DNA from: Pelobates cultripes
Taxonomy: Eukaryota; Chordata; Amphibia; Anura; Pelobatidae
Direction of reading: 5' to 3'
DNA length: 64,000 nt
Assembly: GCA_933207985.1 (NCBI GenBank)
Contig: OW240915.1
Coordinates: 122,136,251 to 122,200,250 of the forward strand
Shown here one piece after another: positions 1 through 10,020 of this stretch. Below the pieces are notes generated by a model, which was not told the origin of the DNA, searched no databases, and worked only from the letters and a program-made list of their open reading frames with translations. How positions within the stretch are numbered: the stretch's first letter is position 1; each line of letters starts with the position of its first letter. Made by a program: the position numbers and the translations under genes.

Positions 1-606
1 GATATTGGCCCAATCTTGTTGCTAGGTGCATACTCAAGCACAATAACATATTTAAAGTGAAGAGCACACCCACAGGACTTCAAAATAAACATTTTTTACA
101 GTTGTGCCCTACATACATTCACCATTTCAGTCCCATTAACAAACTTTTCTTACTATGTCAAGGTAGTTGGACTGAAACATTGATTACATGCAAAGGCACG
201 TCTGCTTAAAATAAATCTGCACCTTTGTTTGTTTTGAAGCCTATGAGTGCGCTTTTTACGTTGAAGTACTTTTTAATTTTAAGTTATCTGTTCTAACTCT
301 GTATCTGCACACTATGCTGGCGCGACGCATTATGGGGCTGGTAAATATTTTTTTTCCAGGGCTGCTTTTAATTCCCAGTCCGGCCCTGACTGTATGACAG
401 GTGACCTTAATATACAGCAAGTAAAGTACTATATCCCTTAGCGATGAGAGAACGGGATAGCAAAATGTATAACCGGTCCTTAGAGGCAATGGTGTATTTA
501 CTTTTGCGCTGCCCTAACCTGGTCACCACCTTAATCTAAATTTGCCCCACCCCTTCCTGTCAAGGCTGCACCTCTTCCTCTTTAAACTACACCTTTCCTA
601 CTACTT
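1..606. other. Unassigned AT-rich sequence
   Basis: I see no open reading frame with recognisable motifs, no splice-flanked exon and no transposon terminus here. The short frames present have no family resemblance. It ends where the TTAA-flanked MITE begins. Probably host intron or very old repeat. Confidence 0.4.
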
Positions 607-1075
607 TTAAAGGGAAATTATAGTGCCATGGAAACAAAGCTGTTTTCCTGGCACTATAGTTCCCTATAGTGCCCCCCTTGGCACTGAAGGGGTTAAAACC
701 CCTATGGTCACTTACCTGACTCCAGTGCCGATGTCCCTCAGCACTGGGTTAAGCTCCTCCTCTGTGCTTGCATTAGGCTTACCCATAGGAAAACATTGTA
801 TCAATTCTGTCCTATGGGGATTTAGCAGATGAATGATGTCCTCATGCATAGCATCAGGACGTCCAGCATTAGCTAGGTGACCTAACCACTCTGAAGTCCC
901 TCTAGTGGCTGTCTGGTAGACAGTCACTAGAGGTGGAGTTAACCCCTCAAGGTAATTTTTGCAGTTTCTGAAAAAACTGCAATAATTACACTTGTAGGGT
1001 TAAAGAGATTGGGACACTGCACCTAGACCACTTCAATGAGCTGAAGTGGTCTGGTCTCCTATAGTGTCTCTTTAA
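607..1075. mobile_element. T2-type MITE (TTAA-flanked, non-autonomous DNA transposon)
   Basis: The left end reads TTAAAGGGAAATTATAGTGC and the right end, on the other strand, TTAAAGAGACACTATAG, so the termini are inverted repeats that include the TTAA target. The interior is rich in hairpins: arms at 899-913 and 919-933 (CCTCTAGTGGCTGTC and its near complement), and a GACCACTTC/GAAGTGGTC hairpin near 1027-1052. There is no transposase frame. TTAAAGG termini with a TTAA duplication are the signature of Xenopus T2 (Kolobok-like) MITEs; the assignment rests on that motif only. A relative in the opposite orientation lies at 38509-38994, sharing the hairpins and the GGCACTATAGTGCC-type end. Confidence 0.75.
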
Positions 1076-1348
1076 GCACACATTCTGACACACACATTCA
1101 CTGACAGACACACACTGGCAGATACACACTGAGAGTCACACGCACAATGAGAGACACACAGACGTCACTGATTTGAAACACACACACATTCACTGACACA
1201 CACACACTGACAGACACAAACTGATACTCATTGTCAGACACACTGATAGACACACAATCAGAGACTCTCACTTATTTGACACACCCACACACATGCATTA
1301 ATAGACACAAGAATGCACTAACAGACACTCAGACATTCACAGACACAC
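1076..1348. repeat. Degenerate CA-rich tandem repeat
   Basis: Imperfect repetitions of cacacactgacagacacacac-like units, with interspersed tcacTGAcagaca words, run through this stretch. The units vary in length, so this is a decayed micro/minisatellite rather than a regular array. No coding potential. Confidence 0.75.
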
Positions 1349-2343
1349 TGTAATGGATCCCCTGTCACCCTGACTGGGTACCTCCAGTGACTCCTAGTGC
1401 TTCCCGAGGGCTCCAAGCACTCCACTTGACACCATAAGCAATGCAGACCAAACGAACCGCCATAGCTTGGTCAGGGTCTCGCCGTCTCCTACCCACCCTG
1501 GACCTATGACAAGGCTCCAGGTTCCAGTGGGTGAACCTCTCTTTCCCTAGAGAGTAAAGCAGGAACAGGAACAAGCTCTTACAAGAGCTTAGTGATTATT
1601 CAAGGGAGTATGAAGAGCAAAGCAATCCCTTGTAGCTGTTTCCCCCAATAAGACACAGGGCTCTAGATTGAGGGTTAAGCAGAACTGATTTAATGAGCAC
1701 AAAGGCATTTCTTATATACAGTTTTCCCCACAAGGTTACAACCCACGTGGACCTTGTGGAGCACAGGACAAAAAGTCACAACAGCCAATCAACACAGTAT
1801 TGTACAGTTAGACACTCCCAGCTAATGTACACAAACCCTCTCTTCTGCCTATGATACAATTACCAAACACAATGGACTAATTACCACAGGCAGAAAATAT
1901 CCAGTTTTACCCAAAGTCCAGAAACACCCCAAAACAACAGCATATCTCCACATATCTCTATTAGCCCTGATCTGGGTGAACAACATATCCAAAAATCACA
2001 CAGCTCAGTGCAGGGGTTCAAAAGTTTTATGGAAGTTACATTTGACTGACCACAAGCATGGCTTTCATGCCCAAAATAGTTCCACAGATTTAGACTGTGC
2101 GGCCAGTCTATCTTCTCCTCTATCCTGGAGATAATTGGCTTGAGTGGCTGTGGTAACTTAATTATCTCCATGTACAGGAAATATCTCTAAGTCCAAAAAC
2201 TGTTACCAAAACCACATAAAAATACATAACTCATATAATACAATGTTTAACCTATATGTCCAACATATCCCCAGATATCTTGGATCTGAGTGCTTAATAT
2301 GTCCGAACAGCGCTCAGCTCTCACGAATACAGTTGGATTGCCA
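1349..2343 (-). mobile_element. LTR fragment, minus orientation, truncated on its right
   Basis: It starts with TGTAATGG on the plus strand, which is the ...CCATTACA 3' end of an LTR read on the minus strand. The layout resembles the solo LTR at 7051-8090: a gggtacctcca block, a tagattgagggttaagcag block, a hairpin around 1844-1893 (ctgcctatgataca.../...taccacaggcag) and a GATCTGAGTGC...GCGCTCAGCTC inverted repeat near 2284-2320. It is cut at about 2343, where Helentron-type sequence starts, so no right-hand duplication can be read. No internal coding region is attached. Confidence 0.65.
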
Positions 2344-2442
2344 TGTCGTGTATGTAGTGTGGGAGGAGTTAGGGTGGCAAATTTGGCTATAATAAGAATA
2401 AGAATAATATCTATGTGAGATAACATTAAGTGGTCTTGCTAT
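2344..2442 (-). mobile_element. 5' terminal piece of a Helentron derivative (copy Y)
   Basis: The block containing tgggaggagttagggtgg, the agaataagaataat tract, and gtgagataacattaagtggtcttgctatgc recurs at about 5290-5372 and 41180-41272, where it forms the 5' end of minus-oriented Helentron sequences. Here it directly abuts the 3' end hairpin of the next copy, as expected for a head-to-tail array. The rest of copy Y is missing. Confidence 0.65.
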
Positions 2443-2502
2443 GCAAGAACACTTAACTAGAAAAGTTTCAATTTCTGGGGAAATTGTGTGAAGTGTTCTT
2501 GC
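2443..2502 (-). other. Helentron-type 3' terminal hairpin (copy X)
   Basis: Arms GCAAGAACACTT (2443-2454) and AAGTGTTCTTGC (2491-2502) are perfect complements. Within the loop, CAATTTC/GAAATTG forms a second short stem. The identical arms occur at 5373-5432. A hairpin close to the 3' end is characteristic of rolling-circle Helitron-class elements, where it marks the end of transfer. Confidence 0.7.
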
Positions 2503-2631
2503 CTCCACCAGTAGTGTACAACTGGAGTGGGCGGAGTGGCTTGAGTAACTGTTGTGTTGTTGGAGTGGTTGGAGTAACTGTGGAAAGGTTGGACTGGGCA
2601 GAGTAACTGTGTGGAGTGTTTGGAGTGAGTA

Positions 2632-2817
2632 AAGATAGTAAACATTACACTAACCAATTGATTGATCACATTTAAAAAGTGCACATGGCAAGCTTGATAG
2701 AGTGAGAAATACATTTCAAGGGAGTATGAAAGATAGTAAACATTACACTAACCAATTGATTAATCAAATTTAAAAAGTGCACATGGCAAGCTTGATAGAG
2801 TGAGAAATGCATTTCAA
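2632..2817. repeat. Tandem duplication of about 88 bases
   Basis: The sequence beginning aagatagtaaacattacac and ending gagaaat(a/g)catttcaa appears at 2632-2719 and again at about 2730-2817, with three or four differences. The copy-2 Helentron end (5573-5663) has only one unit, so the duplication is private to copy X. Confidence 0.85.
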
Positions 2818-3349
2818 CTTTTATTTATTTATATTGCACATTTAATTGCAACGTTGTTGCCCAAAGTGCTTCACAGTTACATTAAAACATACATTTATAA
2901 AAACATTAGCAGGTGTACAAAAGGCCCTGTCTATGACATCACTTGCTGCTCCAGCCTGGCACAGGTCAAAGTATTTTGGCAGTTGCCATCTTCAAACGGT
3001 CGTATTTTAAAAACTATAATTTCTACAGCAAAGAGCTTTATATTGTGAGAATTACAAGACCCTGACCTGCATTTTGATGCATAGTATGTTTCTGAAATAT
3101 TAGAAATGAAGGCACAGTCGCAGTTTAGAAAATGCCCTTCAAGTTTGAGCTGGCTAGAGTGGAGTTTCAATGAATGTCAATGGACGGCGTGAGTTGCAAA
3201 CAAATGGTGATATTGTGAAAACTATCAGGACTATGGCTTAGCCATGGACATTTTTAGTGGCAGCAAGGATATCTGAACATTTTGATATAAGATTTGTGTA
3301 GGTGGGCTTGAAAATGAGGGAGTGGTGGCAGTTTAGAAATCAGGATTAG

Positions 3350-5106
3350 TTAGATTAAAAACAAAAGAAGGAAGGTATGTAGAAGAGGATAAAGGTCAGG
3401 CTGACTGCCTCAATGAATATTTTTGTTCTGTATTTACAGAAGAAAATGAAGGAAAGGGACCTCAGTTGAGAAAAAGGATAAATGAGTCATTTATTACACG
3501 TGAGTTTACAGAGGAAGAGGTTCTATTTCAACTGTCAAAAGTAAAGACAAATAAGTCAATGGGACCTGATGGAATACACCCAAAGCTATTAAAAGAGCTT
3601 AGTGGTGTACTAGCAAAACCATTAACAGATTTATTTAACCAATCATTGTTAACAGGAGTAGTCCCAGAAGATTGGAAGTTAGCGAATGTTGTGCCCATTT
3701 ACAAGAAAGGTAATAGGGAAGAGTCGGGCAACTATAGGCCAGTAAGCCTTACTTCAGTAGTGGGGAAGTGATGGAAACCATGTTAAAGGATAGGATTGTT
3801 GAACATCTAAAAACACATGGATTTCAAGATCAGAGACAACATGGGTTTACTTCAGGGAGATCATGCCAAACTAATCTTATTGATTTTTTGATTGGGTAAC
3901 TAAAATAATAGATCAGGGTGGTGCAGTAGACATTGCTTACCTAGATTTTAGTAAAGCTTTTGACACTGTTGCACATAGAAGGCTTATCAATAAACTGCAA
4001 TCTTTAAGTTTGGATTCAAATATTGTTGAATGGGTAAGGCAGTGGCTGAGTGACAGGCAACAGAGGGTTATAGTTAATGGAATATATTCGAAGCTTGGAC
4101 TTGTCACCAGTGGGGTACCTCAGGGATCTGTAATTGGACCCATTCTCTTTAATATTTTTATTAGTGATATTGCAGAAGGTCTTGATGGTAAGGTATGTCT
4201 TTTTGCTGATGATACTAAGATATGTAACAGGGTTGATGTTCCAGGAGGGATAAACCAAATGACAAATGATTTAGGTAAACTAGAAAAATGGTTAGAATTG
4301 TGGCAACTGACATTTAATGTGGATAAGTGCAAGATAATGCATCTTGGACGTAAAAACCCAAGGGCAGAGTACAGAATATTTGATAGAGTCCTAACCTCAA
4401 CATATGAGGAAAGGGATTTAGGGGTGATTATTTCTGATGACTTAAAGGTAGGCAGACAATGTAATAGAGCAGCAGGAAATGCTAGCAGAATGCTTGGTTG
4501 TATAGGGAGAGGTATTAGCAGTAGAAAGAAGGAAGTGCTCATGCCATTGTACAGAACACTGGTGAGACCTCACTTGGAGTATTGTACACAGTACTGGAGA
4601 CCGTATCTTCAGAAGGATATTGATACCTTAGAGAGGGTTCAGAGAAGGGCTACTAAACTGGTTCATGGATTGCGGGATAAAACTTACCAGGAAAGGTTAA
4701 AGGATCTTAACATGTATAGCTTGGAGGAAAGACGAGACAGGGGGGATATGATAGAAACATTTAAATATATAAAGGGAATCAACACAGTAAAGGAGGAGAC
4801 TATATTTAAAAGAAGAAACTACCACAACAAGAGGACATAGTCTTAAATTAGAGGGACAAAGGTTTAAAAATAATATCAGGAAGTATTACTTTACTGAGAG
4901 GGTAGTGGATGCATGGAACAGCCTTCCAGCTGAAGTGGTAGAGGTTAACACAGTAAAGGAGTTTAAGCATGCGTGGGATAGGCATAAGGCTATCCTAACT
5001 ATAAGATAAGACTAGGGACTAATGAAAGTATTTAAAAAATTGGGCAGACTAGATGGGCCGAATGGTTCTTATCTGCCGTCACATTCTATGTTTCTATGTT
5101 TCTATG
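3350..5106 (+). mobile_element. CR1-clade LINE, 5'-truncated
   Basis: It contains CR1-type reverse transcriptase sequence and ends in ATTCTATGTTTCTATGTTTCTATG, the short tandem 8-mer-like tail that CR1 elements use in place of poly(A). The 5' boundary is placed where coding similarity fades (about 3350) and is approximate. No target-site duplication is obvious, which is usual for CR1. It splits Helentron derivative X, whose sequence resumes at about 5107. Confidence 0.8.
3397..4990 (+). pseudogene. CR1 reverse transcriptase, broken
   Basis: The reverse transcriptase fragment is read in two main frames. The first (3466-3771) has the MGPDGIHPKLLKEL and NYRPVSLTSV motifs. A middle part with YLDFSKAFDTV (motif A, about 3940-3972) is crossed by frameshifts and stops. 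The second frame (4010-4840) has SGVPQGSVIGPILFNIFI, the catalytic FADD in LFADDTKI, and the CR1-typical C-terminal RPHLEYCTQYWRPYLQKDI and LERVQRRATK. The endonuclease half of ORF2 and all of ORF1 are absent. The frame breaks after 3771 and again before 4010, so the copy cannot make an active enzyme. It is a dead-on-arrival or old LINE copy. Confidence 0.88.
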
Positions 5107-5372
5107 TCCTGATTTTTCAGCTTTTGCCAGCACCCACTCTAGTTTTGAAAATTTTGCCATTCATTCCTATGGGACCAATTTTGCCACAAGAACGACGATA
5201 TTCCACGAACCATTCGGCAAAACGTTCCACAAAGTAATAGCAATCCGATCGGGAACAATCTGCACGTTTTGGTATATTACTGTCTATGTAGTGTAAAAAT
5301 TGTGGGAGGAGTTAGGGTGGAATAAGAATAAGAATAATATATATGTGAGATAACATTAAGTGGTCTTGCTAT

Positions 5373-5432
5373 GCAAGAACACTTAACTAGAAAAGCTACA
5401 ATTTCTGGGGAAATTGTGTGAAGTGTTCTTGC
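5373..5432 (-). other. Helentron 3' terminal hairpin
   Basis: Perfect 12-base arms GCAAGAACACTT (5373-5384) and AAGTGTTCTTGC (5421-5432) enclose ACAATTTC...GAAATTGT. Immediately to its left lies the 5' end of derivative X, so this hairpin marks the head-to-tail junction of two elements. Confidence 0.72.
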
Positions 5433-5799
5433 CTCCACCAGTAGTCTACAACTGGAGTGGGCGGAGTAACTGGGTGGAGTGGCTTGAGTAACTGTTGTGT
5501 GGTTGGAGTGGTTGGAATAACTGTGGAAAGGTTGGACTGGGCAGAGTAACTGTGTGGAGTGTTTGGAGTGAGTAAAGATAGTAAACATTACACTAACCAA
5601 TTGATTAATCAAATTTAAAAAGTGCACATGGCAAGCTTGATAGAGTGAGAAATGCATTTCAACTTTTCTTTATTTATATAGCACATTTAATTGCAACGTT
5701 GTTGCCCAAAGTGCTTCACAGTTACATTAAAACATACATTTATAAAAACATTAGCAGCATTATCAAGCCTAGCAGATGAAGGCATGACCAGATGCATTT

Positions 5800-6530
5800 G
5801 CGAGGTCTCAGCATCTTGACGTAGAATGGAGGTGAAGGTATGCTATCTGTTTGATGATAATCAGTGTTCACAACCACTGTTTCCTGGCAACACTCATGCC
5901 CTGTTTATGCAGGCTCTAAGCATGTTCATAACCACTGCTCAAAACACAATACACAGGATCATGATAGCTGTAATAAGTGTGCAGTACTCCTGACTGGAGA
6001 CAGTGCGGCACCCTGGAGATATAAATGTGATCCAACAGTGTGTTTTTTTCTGTGGTGGCTGCCCAGACCAGTTGGGTATATCCTCTTGAGTGAAGAAGGT
6101 TAGATATTGGCTTGTTTGCTCTGCACAGAAAATCTTCATTGATATCTCCACAGAGTATTATAGGTTGGCAATCCATTCTTTCCAAAGATTCCAAGAGGCC
6201 CAGCAGGTTATTAAGGAATTGGCCAATACTGTAATCCAGTGGCGATTAAAGCTTGTACAGGGGACTCCAGTTTGACAACCAAGAACTCCAAGTCAGTCAC
6301 ATTGTGATGATACTGCTTTTCAAAGGCCTTGAAATGGTTTCTGACATACAAGGCGACACCTCCGCCACTTTTACTTGCAATGTCAGGAAGGTTCGTGTAT
6401 GAGAGGTGTCTGTTGCATTTGAACGGGTTGTAGTCCACCAGCTGGAGACTTTCAGCAACAGAAGAGCCTGAGAGATGAGTTTCAGTGAAACATAAAATAT
6501 CTCCAAGTGTCAACTCATCAAAGTTGGTTA
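5800..6530 (-). pseudogene. Helentron C-terminal endonuclease domain
   Basis: Read from 6530 leftward, the frame shows DILCFTETHL (the metal-binding Glu motif of the EEP nuclease fold), then SGGGVALYVRN. In the adjoining frame (5916-6194) it shows PIILCGDINEDFL (the GDxN motif), LLDHIYIS and SYHDPVYC (the terminal S-x-H-D-P motif). These are hallmarks of the exonuclease/endonuclease/phosphatase family shared with non-LTR retrotransposon endonucleases. The frame shifts near 6211, between the two halves. The join with the helicase near 6530 is abrupt, suggesting a small internal deletion. The natural C terminus is unclear because the frame decays toward 5800. Confidence 0.8.
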
Positions 6531-7045
6531 TGTGCAGTCCTTGCAGTGTAGTCGTTCTACTCAGAGCAACATAGGCCATTCCCGGTTGGAAGACCCGTTT
6601 CAATGAGACCACTGCCGACTGTATCGACATCCCCTGACACTTATGAATTGTACATGCAAAAGTCAACTTCAGGGGGAACTGCCTGCGAACAACTCCTTTC
6701 TGTCTCAAGTTTTCCTCTACCCTTACTGTGTACACCAAGTTGTCAGCATCACAAGATGACTTGTTACGGTATCTCTGTCCTGCATTTGGATTGTACAGCC
6801 CAAGCCCAAGCTTGTTTACCGTAGTAGCACCATTCTCAGTCTGGATGATTATTCTTGCAATCTTGCCAAATGTCCTGTTAACAAGCCAGTCTTAAACATA
6901 AATGTTTCTTGTGATCATGATATGGGCACCTTCAGCTGCTTGCAGTGTGTCAATCAGATTGTCTTTGTGTCCTTTGAAAGGTTGGTGTTGCCTCTGCATC
7001 ACTCCTGTTTTAGGGTCTTTTCTGTAATCGTCAGCATCTATGTTG
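6531..7045 (-). pseudogene. Helentron PIF1-type helicase, C-terminal part
   Basis: The frame contains FACTIHKCQGMSI and GMAYVALSRTTTLQGLHI, the conserved motifs V and VI of superfamily 1 PIF1 helicases, where the Arg of ALSR is the arginine finger. Upstream, a decayed stretch (6740-7045) reads through VNKLGLGLYN-like and YRKDPKTGVMQRQHQPFKGHK-like sequence with one stop near 6893. The frame is interrupted at 7046-7095 by a solo LTR with a GTGAC duplication and continues at 8172-8096. Confidence 0.82.
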
Positions 7046-7050
7046 GTGAC

Positions 7051-8090
7051 TGTAACGAATCACCTGGCACCCCGAATGGGTACCTCCATTGAAGGATGCT
7101 CCTAGCGCCTCCTGAAGACTCCAAGCACTGCAGCAGACACCACAACCACCGAACCGGAGAAGCATACGAATGCCCTCAAGCATTTGAATGCTGTAAGCAG
7201 CTGAACAGGAAAAGCATACAATCAGCTTACACTCCTGGCAATCAGAATACAATCCAATTCCCCCAATGACGAGACAACACTTTGTTTTGAGGTCAAGCAG
7301 GACTGACTGTACTGGCACATACAGCCTCTTTTATTCACAATCCACAAACATAGTACTGCCCACAGGGTTTTGAAATACAACCGATCAATCCGTACAATAC
7401 ACAAAGACACTCCCACACAAAATCCTCCACTTTGTCTGTGATATGATTACTGAATACAATGGTTAATATAATTATCACAGGCAGAGAAATACAGTATTAT
7501 AAAACATATCACAGGGACCCCAAAACATGCAATAACCCCATATCCTCGGAACCGGGGGATCTGGGTGAACCACATATCCAAAATGCACCCAGATCCGTTC
7601 AGTAGTTTGGAAGATACAGTTTAATGCAGATTCCACAGAACATATACAGGCTATACGAAAAATAATTACTGTATAATGTGTCCCCTGTTGTATAGTTTAA
7701 AACTACTGCACGATGTCTTTGTGCACCAAATACCGGCGAGATAACACCGTGTAGAAAAGTCCAAACAGTGTCTGTGAGTTAAAATGGCCGCCATCTATTG
7801 TTCTCACCATGTGCCTCTGATACATGAAATGGTGGCCACCCAGTAACTCCACAGTTTGTCTGGTAGTCTATCCAGCCGGACCAACAGATGAAACACATGG
7901 GGAACAGTGCAACAAAAGAAGGGAATCATAAAAAATATGGACAATAGTCATATTTGTGCACAATCTCCAGTTTTGTCACAGGGCACAAATAGTGTTTTCA
8001 AATGCCATATATCCCAGGGCCATAGTCAGAAGGTAGGAGGCGGGCAAGCAGCCCCCTCCAAGAACACGTGGCGAGGTCTTTTCAGCAACA
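7051..8090 (-). mobile_element. Solo LTR
   Basis: The LTR starts TGTAACGAATC and ends GCAACA on the plus strand, so its minus-strand orientation is TGTTGC...GTTACA. It is flanked by the 5-base duplication GTGAC at 7046-7050 and 8091-8095. No internal region is present, so LTR-LTR recombination has removed it. It interrupts the Helentron helicase frame. The layout resembles the fragment at 1349-2343 and, more distantly, the LTRs of element M. Confidence 0.9.
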
Positions 8091-8095
8091 GTGAC

Positions 8096-8172
8096 GTTTG
8101 AATGGAGAACAGACACAGTTGCGGCATTATGTATGTGAACCTCTTTGTTGGTGGCAAAGATGTGCAACACGT
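8096..8172 (-). pseudogene. Helentron helicase, short middle fragment
   Basis: This is a 77-base remnant between the solo LTR and element M. On the minus strand it encodes VLHIFATNKEVHIHNA, the PIF1-type segment just after motif IV. It joins 28078 (across M) and 7045 (across the solo LTR) in the Helentron reading order. Confidence 0.75.
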
Positions 8173-9387
8173 TGTAACGGACCGTTTTGCACACAAGGGG
8201 TAAAAACCGTTTAGGCGATCGTCCCCCTTTCCAGAGATGCAGGCACAGCTATTGTAAAACACCAAACTCACGAACCGCCAATAAGTGAATGCTCCAAACT
8301 CCCGTACGGCATCCAATATAGCACTCCAAACACACGAACTGAAACCATACGAATCGCTGCTAGCAGACGAATAGGAAAAGCATCCAAGCGGCTTACACTC
8401 CTAGCAATCAGTCTCTATCAGCGTTCAGTAAATCCCCCCAAAGACGAGACAAGGCTCCGTGTTGAGGGTCAAGCAGTGGTCTGTTTAATGAGGGCTACCT
8501 GCCCAGTATTTATGCAGGTCTCCCACCTGGTGGACACTCCCCTAGGGGACCAAATGGGAGACTGTGACAAGGGACAGACAAGTAGACAAATAGGACACAC
8601 AGTCACATTATATTCCCACAATGCATCCTGGCTTCCTCCCCTCTGCCTTGGAGATAATTGAGAAGTAATTCAATTATCTCCCAAGACAAAGGCAAATCGC
8701 CATTATGCACGTGGGGATACTAAAACATGAATTACTGTTAAAATACACCATGTAGGACATGTTACATTAAAACCATACATTTAACATATCCCCAGATAGC
8801 TCACGTCTGAGCGCACATTATTAAATGAATGGCGCTCAGACCACACGAATACAGTTCAATCGCCATGGAGCCAATGTCTTTACAAAGTTAGTTCTCATAC
8901 GAATGGGCTCCATGGGATTCCTATCTGGGGTATAACATAGTCAGGTAAAACTCCCGAACACCGGGCCGTTCGTGTACTCCCGCCGAACAAGAAGGGAGGT
9001 CGGCGGCTTCAGCGGTGTTCAGGCAAAACTGTGTCCGATTTTAGTTCCATGAATTAAGCATCAAACACCGCTGTACGTGCGCATGTTTAAAATGGCCGCA
9101 ACCTCGTGTTCGTGATACGAATGGCTGCCACCCAGCATTCGTCAATTAAGCTGCGGTTTACCGCAGATCCAGGGAGGCTAATTGCCGGCACACTACAGCT
9201 CCCAGGTGGTCCAGTCATTCGTGCGGTTGTTCGGTAGATTGAATCTACCAAACACCAGGCAGAAAAGCACGAATAAATCTTTTCTGCAGGGAAAAAAGAT
9301 GTCTTTTAATATGGGGCCATAGTCTAAAGGCAACAGGCGAGCAACCAGGCTTCTCCAATGCAATGTGGCGAGATTGCTCTCGTCACA
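8173..9387 (-). repeat. Element M 3' LTR
   Basis: 1215 bases, TGTAACGGACC... to ...CTCGTCACA on the plus strand. It contains the U3 inverted repeats shared with element A: GTCTCCC...GGGAGAC at 8518-8562 and a TATTTAT (ATAAATA on the minus strand) just beside it. An ATAATTGA...TCAATTAT hairpin lies near 8650-8685. Larger inverted repeats around 8800-8940 include GGAGCC/GGCTCC. Confidence 0.88.
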
Positions 9388-9845
9388 TCTCTCCCCTTTT
9401 CCAAGCAGACTAACAGGGTATCTGACCTCCTGCCGGTCAGTGCCCTTGTTAGTCCAGCAGCCCACCCACACAACACAATCAATAGCACAGCCCACCCACA
9501 ATAAATGGTTACTACACCTGGGTAGAGGAGAAGCTTGTCCATGTCCAGGTGCCTCACCACGGCTGTGCTGGGTATGGGTATGCTGACTTGGTGGGTTGCT
9601 GCGTGGGCAGAGACCAGCGGTACTCTGCCCTGTTGCCAGCGCTACTGGGAAGGTAGCCTGGTTGAAGCCTGGTTGTTGGAGGGGGAGACCGACTGTATCC
9701 CCTTTACATACACAGTCCTGCTGCTGGAGACCGACTGTCTCCCCTTTGGCTAAACAGCCCTGTTGCTGGTGGGCAGAACCGACCGTCCCTACCCCCTGTG
9801 CTGGACGTACAGAGACCACGGTCCCATCTGCACAGTTGTGGGGCT
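9388..9845 (-). pseudogene. Element M ORF, C-terminal portion (left of the LINE)
   Basis: This is the continuation of the M reading frame across the LINE insertion. After the 10-base target duplication the codon phase is unchanged. The frame stays open through further degenerate 16-residue repeats (GETVGLQQQDC, GDTVGLPLQQ), then a Ser/His/Pro-rich stretch, and runs into the LTR, where it would end at 9193. The plus-strand segment 9388-9402 is the complement of the polypurine tract (GGAAAAGGGGAGAGA on the minus strand). Function unknown. The open frame that crosses into the LINE on this strand is a composite of M sequence and LINE antisense. Confidence 0.65.
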
Positions 9846-10020
9846 TACTGTCTCCCCTCCCACTGGAGTAGGAGGAGTTTGCCATTACTGCTGGAGAGGG
9901 AGCTGCTCTGTGCTTCATCTGTGTGTTACCAGGACCACACCCGTTTGTGGCTGCTTTGGAGCTTGATTTCTGGGCTTTGGAATTACTACAGCAAGGGGCT
10001 CTGCCTGGGCCTAGGCAAGC

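Larger units (their letters stand above)
2443..5372 (-). mobile_element. Non-autonomous Helentron derivative (copy X), interrupted by a CR1 LINE
   Basis: On the minus strand this unit begins near 5372 with the same 5' sequence as the coding Helentron at 41272. It runs left, is interrupted by a CR1 fragment (about 3350-5106), and ends at a hairpin at 2443-2502. Its last 470 bases match the last 385 bases of the coding Helentron (5373-5757). It carries no Rep or helicase frame. I infer a non-autonomous derivative using the same ends. The middle part, 2930-3340, is assigned by position only. Confidence 0.6.
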
